Shown piece after piece: positions 60,790-64,000 of a DNA stretch of 64,000 nt. Within the stretch, counting starts at the first letter, position 1; every line of letters starts with the position of its first letter. The translations under genes were made by a program, and so were the position numbers. The DNA is taken from contig NZ_JAPNKE010000002.1 of the NCBI RefSeq assembly GCF_026626665.1, forward strand, positions 8,285,168 to 8,349,167, in the 5' to 3' direction. The notes below the pieces were generated by a model, which worked only from the letters and a program-made list of their open reading frames with translations, was not told where the DNA came from and searched no databases. Origin of the DNA: Nannocystis pusilla. Lineage in GTDB: Bacteria; Myxococcota_A; Polyangia; Nannocystales; Nannocystaceae.

Positions 60790-63210
60790 TCACTCCGCCG
60801 CGTCGGCCGCCCGCGTCACCGCCGCCGCGCGCTGCTTGACCACCGCGCGCAGGATCGCCTCGGGCGTGCAGGGGATGCCGAGCTCGACCTCCCCCGGCCC
60901 GAACGCCGCGATCGCCTGGCGCAGCGCCGAGACCACGCCGAGGCCGAGCATCAGCGGCGGTTCGCCGACGGCCTTGCTGCCGTGGATCGTGCTGTCCTGT
61001 TCGGCGCGCTCGAGCAGCGCGACGTTGAAGATCGCCGGGCAGTCGCCGATCGCCGGGATCTTGTAGGTCGACGGCCCGTGCGTCAGGAGCCGGCCCTTTG
61101 GATCCCACACCAGCTCCTCGCCGGTGAGCCAGCCGACCCCCTGAATGAAGCCGCCCTCGATCTGGCCGACGTCGATCGTCGGCAGCAACGAGCTGCCGAC
61201 GTCGTGGAGGATATCGACGCGCGAGATCCGGTGCTCGCCCGTCAACCCGCTGATCTCCACCTCGACCGCCGCCGCCCCGTACGCGAAGTAGTGGAACGGC
61301 TTGCCGCGCCCCGCGGTGCGGTCGTAGGCGATGTTGGGCGTCGCGTAATAGCCGGCGGCGCTGAGGGAGATCCGCCGCATCCACGCGGTCTTGGCCAGGT
61401 CGCTCCACGGCACGCTGCGGCCGCCCGGGCCGTGCGCCGCGCCGTCGGCGAATTGCACCGCCTCGGACGTCGTGCCGAGCAGCTCGGCCGCCAGCGGTCG
61501 CACGCGCTCGCGGATCTCCGCGCACGCCGCCTGCACCGCCATCCCGTTGAGGTCGGACCCGCTCGAGGCCGCCGTCGCCGACGTGTTGGGCACCTTGTCG
61601 GTCGCGGTTGCCATGCAGCGGACCTGCGCCGTCGTGACCCCGAGCTCGTGGGCGCACACCGCCACCATCTTGGTGTGCAGGCCCTGGCCCATCTCGGTCC
61701 CGCCGTGGTTGAGCTGCACGCTGCCGTCGGCGTAGACCAGCACCAGCGCGCCGGCCTGGTTGAGCATCGTGTTGGTGAAAGAGATCCCGAACTTCACCGG
61801 CATGAAGCCGAGCCCGCGCTTTTGCCACGGCGAGCGGGCGTTCCACGCCGCGATCTCGGCCCGCCGCGCCTCCCAGTCGCAGCGCGCCAGCAGCTCGGCG
61901 TGGATCCGCGGCAGCCGGCAGTGCGGCACCTCCTGGTAGTACGGCGTCAGGCAGCGCGCGCGCACCAGGCTGATCACGCTGGCGCCGGCGCTCGTCTGGT
62001 CCCCGTCCGGGACTGGCACATCGACCATGTTCTCCGGGCCATGTTCATCGGGACAGTCGCCGTAGTAGTTGCGGCGGCGGATCTCCGCCGGGTCGAGCCC
62101 GAGCCGCTCGGCCGCGCGCGACAGCACCTCCTCGATCACCGCCATCCCCTGCGGCCCGCCGAACCCGCGGAAGGCCGTGTTCGAGGCCTTGTTGGTGCGC
62201 ACCGCCTTGCCGACGAAGCGCAGGTTCGGCACGAAGTAGCCGTTGTCGAGGTGGAACATCCCGCGGTCGAGGATCGCCGGGCTGAGGTCGACGCTCCAGC
62301 CGCCGTCGGCGACCAGCTCGACCTCGAGCGCGAGCAGGCGCCCGCGGACGTCGAGGCCGGCCTTGTAGCGCGACCAGAACGGGTGGCGCTTGCCGGTCAT
62401 CGTCATGTCGAGGTCGCGGCTCAGCCACACCTTGACCGGCCGCCCCGTGTGACGGGCGCCGAGCGCCGCGAGGGCCGCGAACTGCGAGGCCTGCGACTCC
62501 TTGCCGCCGAACGCCCCGCCCATGCGCGGCACCGCCACGACGATCTGATTGCGGGCGCAGCCCAGCACCTCGGCGCAGGCGACCTGCACCTCGGTCGGGT
62601 GCTGCGTCGAGCTCTCGAGGTGCAGCGTGTCGTTCTCGCCGGGGATCGCCAGAGTCGCCTGGGTCTCGAGATAGAAGTGATCCTGGCCGCCGGTGTGCAG
62701 CTCGCCCGCGACGATCACCGCCGCGCGGGCCATCGCCCCTGCCACGTCGCCGCGGCGCATCTCGTGCGGCGGCGCCAGCAGCGACCCGGCCTCCAGCGCC
62801 TCGGCGACGGTGAGGATCGCCGGCATCTCCTCGAACTCGAGCTCCAGCGCCTTCGCCCCCGCGCGGCAGGCCGCGACCGAGTCGCCCAGCACCAGCGCGA
62901 CCACCTGCCCCTCGGCGAACACCTCGTCCTCGGCCAGCAGCGGCTCGTCGTGGACGATCGGCCCGATCCGGTTGTGCCCCGGCACGTCGGCCGCGAACAG
63001 CACCGCGCGCACCCCCGGCAGCGCCAGCGCGCGCTCGGCCCGGCGCGCCACCAGCCGCCCCCGCGCCACCGGCGAGCCCACCGGCAGCCCGTGCAGCATG
63101 CCCGCCGGCTCGGGCAGGTCGTCGACGTAGCGCGCCGACCCGGTCACGTGCCCGAGCGCGCTCTCGTGGACGGCCGGCCGCCCCAGCGGCGATTGCGAGA
63201 CCTCCGTCAT
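60790..63210 (-). CDS. xdhB: Xanthine dehydrogenase, molybdopterin-binding subunit
   Basis: An 806-residue large subunit of a molybdenum hydroxylase; oxidises hypoxanthine and xanthine to urate. The N-terminal domain has ARYVDDLPEPAGMLHGLPVG. Molybdopterin contacts include MGGAFGGKESQASQFAALAA and FRGFGGPQGMAVIEEVLSRA, and the active-site Glu lies in GSKAVGEPPLMLG. After RRRNYYG about 35 extra residues (DCPDEHGPENMVDVPVPDGD and on) precede LTPYYQEV compared with what I recall of the family; this stretch contains PAL-like sequence. ATG at 63210. xdhA lies upstream on the same strand, 271 bp away. Confidence 0.9.
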   Translation of the reverse strand: MTEVSQSPLGRPAVHESALGHVTGSARYVDDLPEPAGMLHGLPVGSPVARGRLVARRAERALALPGVRAVLFAADVPGHNRIGPIVHDEPLLAEDEVFAEGQVVALVLGDSVAACRAGAKALELEFEEMPAILTVAEALEAGSLLAPPHEMRRGDVAGAMARAAVIVAGELHTGGQDHFYLETQATLAIPGENDTLHLESSTQHPTEVQVACAEVLGCARNQIVVAVPRMGGAFGGKESQASQFAALAALGARHTGRPVKVWLSRDLDMTMTGKRHPFWSRYKAGLDVRGRLLALEVELVADGGWSVDLSPAILDRGMFHLDNGYFVPNLRFVGKAVRTNKASNTAFRGFGGPQGMAVIEEVLSRAAERLGLDPAEIRRRNYYGDCPDEHGPENMVDVPVPDGDQTSAGASVISLVRARCLTPYYQEVPHCRLPRIHAELLARCDWEARRAEIAAWNARSPWQKRGLGFMPVKFGISFTNTMLNQAGALVLVYADGSVQLNHGGTEMGQGLHTKMVAVCAHELGVTTAQVRCMATATDKVPNTSATAASSGSDLNGMAVQAACAEIRERVRPLAAELLGTTSEAVQFADGAAHGPGGRSVPWSDLAKTAWMRRISLSAAGYYATPNIAYDRTAGRGKPFHYFAYGAAAVEVEISGLTGEHRISRVDILHDVGSSLLPTIDVGQIEGGFIQGVGWLTGEELVWDPKGRLLTHGPSTYKIPAIGDCPAIFNVALLERAEQDSTIHGSKAVGEPPLMLGLGVVSALRQAIAAFGPGEVELGIPCTPEAILRAVVKQRAAAVTRAADAAE
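62026..62060. repeat. PAL-like sequence inside xdhB
   Basis: CATGTTCTCCGGGCCATGTTCATCGGGACAG contains CATGTYCNNCGG-type half-sites and is translated in frame at the point where the protein appears to have an extra loop. Confidence 0.5.
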
Positions 63211-63257
63211 GGCACCACCTCCCGGCGCGGCTCGACGGCCGTCGCGTGACAATCATC

Positions 63258-63461
63258 TTCGGACATGTCCAAATCGACATGTCTCCAAAGCCATGCATCC
63301 CATGCCCCCACGGAACGCTCCGCCCGCGCGCGGCCGAACGCCGCCTCGTCTCCGCCCGCGGCCGCATCACCGCGACGAGCCCGCCCCGCCCCGGCCTCAC
63401 CGCCGCTCGCGGGCACCTCGCGGTCCGCGTCCTCGGTACCATGTCCTCCGGGACATGTCGT
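63258..63461. repeat. Two PAL elements inside the xdhA-xdhB gap
   Basis: TTCGGACATGTCCAAATCGACATGTC at 63258-63283 and CCATGTCCTCCGGGACATGTC at 63439-63459 are separated by about 155 bp of GC-rich filler. xdhA and xdhB normally lie close together, so insertion of repeats may have widened the gap. Confidence 0.6.
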
Positions 63462-63481
63462 GAAAGCGCAAGAGGTCTCGC

Positions 63482-64000
63482 TCACGGCACCACCTCCAGA
63501 CGCACCGTCGCGGCCGGGCGCGGCGGCAGGTCCGGGCGCGGCGTCGCGGCCGTCTCGAGATAGAACCCGCGGACCAGGTTCTCCGCCACCTGGCCTCTGA
63601 ACCACGCCGAGCCGCGGTGGTCCGTCATCGGCGTGAAGTCGCCCGCCAGCGCCGGCAGGGCCGCCTCGACCGTCGCCTCCGTCCACGGCTTGCCGCGCAG
63701 CGCCGCCTCGAGCCCGCGGGCCCGTGCGGGCGTCGCCGCCATCCCGCCGAACGCCGCGCGCACTTCCGTGACAAGTCCCTCGGGACATGTCTCGACGTAC
63801 AGCCCCGCCGCCACCGCGCTGATGTCGAGCTCGCGCCGCTTCGACACCTTGTAGGCCGCCATGCGCGCCCCCGCGGGCGGCTCCGGCACCCGCACCGCCG
63901 CCAGCACCTCGCCGGGCTGCAGCGCCGTCTTGCGGTAGGCGAGGAAGAACTGCTCGAGCGGCAGCGTGCGCGCCCCCGCGGCCGAGCGCAGCACCACCTG
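63482..64000 (-). CDS. xdhA: Xanthine dehydrogenase FAD-binding subunit, 3' part
   Basis: The last 172 residues of an FAD/2Fe-2S subunit; the gene continues past the right edge. The part seen spans the end of the FAD domain (LPLEQFFLAYRKTALQPGEV) and the CO-dehydrogenase-flavoprotein C-terminal domain (MAAYKVSKRRELDISAVAAG, LPALAGDFTPMTDHRGSAWF), as in XdhA. It passes electrons from the molybdenum centre of XdhB to NAD. Upstream of and co-oriented with xdhB. A PAL-like hairpin (CCCTCGGGACATGTC, 63777-63791) is read in frame as ETCPEGLV. Confidence 0.88.
   Translation of the reverse strand, partial: QVVLRSAAGARTLPLEQFFLAYRKTALQPGEVLAAVRVPEPPAGARMAAYKVSKRRELDISAVAAGLYVETCPEGLVTEVRAAFGGMAATPARARGLEAALRGKPWTEATVEAALPALAGDFTPMTDHRGSAWFRGQVAENLVRGFYLETAATPRPDLPPRPAATVRLEVVP

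Noticed and set aside
60982-63249. A 755-codon open frame on the plus strand
   Set aside because: Antisense shadow of xdhB, with extreme His/Arg/Leu content and no recognisable domain.

Overview
This 64 kb window is very GC-rich, with genes on both strands and moderately wide intergenic gaps. I read it as the chromosome of a myxobacterium-like deltaproteobacterium, probably of the Nannocystis/Plesiocystis type. That is an inference from gene content: several secreted lipoproteins with long Thr-rich linkers, REC-PATAN-roadblock regulators, a small Fis-type DNA-binding protein, FHA-GGDEF fusions, class I lysyl-tRNA synthetase and frequent left-handed beta-helix proteins. I saw no phage genes, transposase, CRISPR array, rRNA or tRNA. 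The one clear RNA gene is ssrA (tmRNA).

Layout. 1-6.8 kb: 3' part of an MDR oxidoreductase, a DEDDh exonuclease, cysE, a Fis-like regulator and a two-gene REC-PATAN-roadblock/roadblock operon. 6.8-13 kb: dapD, a small secreted protein, a patatin, two secreted lipoproteins, a monothiol glutaredoxin and a Tat-exported SGNH hydrolase. 13-19.6 kb: an MMPL/RND transporter, a membrane M28 peptidase and a winged-helix/membrane hybrid. 19.9-24.5 kb: a lytic transglycosylase with an FHA-GGDEF gene upstream, ssrA, and a three-copy structured tandem repeat. 24.9-33.2 kb: a compact cluster of four ATP-grasp ligases, two alpha/beta-hydrolase esterases and one S51/class-I-amidotransferase-like protein, arranged around a 101 bp divergent promoter. 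It looks like a ribosome-independent amide or peptide pathway of unknown product. 33.4-42.5 kb: an XseB-IspA fusion, a Fur-family regulator, a PilZ-REC-PATAN regulator, an operon of aspartic protease, GIDE-like membrane protein and TPR lipoprotein, then lysS. 42.5-49.6 kb: a beta-helix protein, greB, an SDR, a sodium:solute symporter, an OmpA-like protein, a GNAT acetyltransferase and a coiled-coil protein. 49.8-60.6 kb: Thr-rich lipoproteins, a radical SAM/SPASM plus methyltransferase pair, a VLCAD-like acyl-CoA dehydrogenase and a large Cys-rich lipoprotein. 60.8-64 kb: xanthine dehydrogenase xdhB and the 3' part of xdhA.

Two window-wide features stand out. First, a palindromic element with core ACATGTCC-N4-GGACATGT, here called PAL, recurs more than 25 times. 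It lies in 11 of 13 convergent intergenic gaps; the two gaps without it are 25 bp or less. Many copies fold into terminator-like hairpins, and a few lie in frame inside genes. Second, at least 12 genes carry single-base frameshifts. Several sit in C/G runs of four or five, and adding one base restores a full family member, so sequencing or assembly indels are the likeliest cause. For those genes I give whole-gene coordinates spanning the break.
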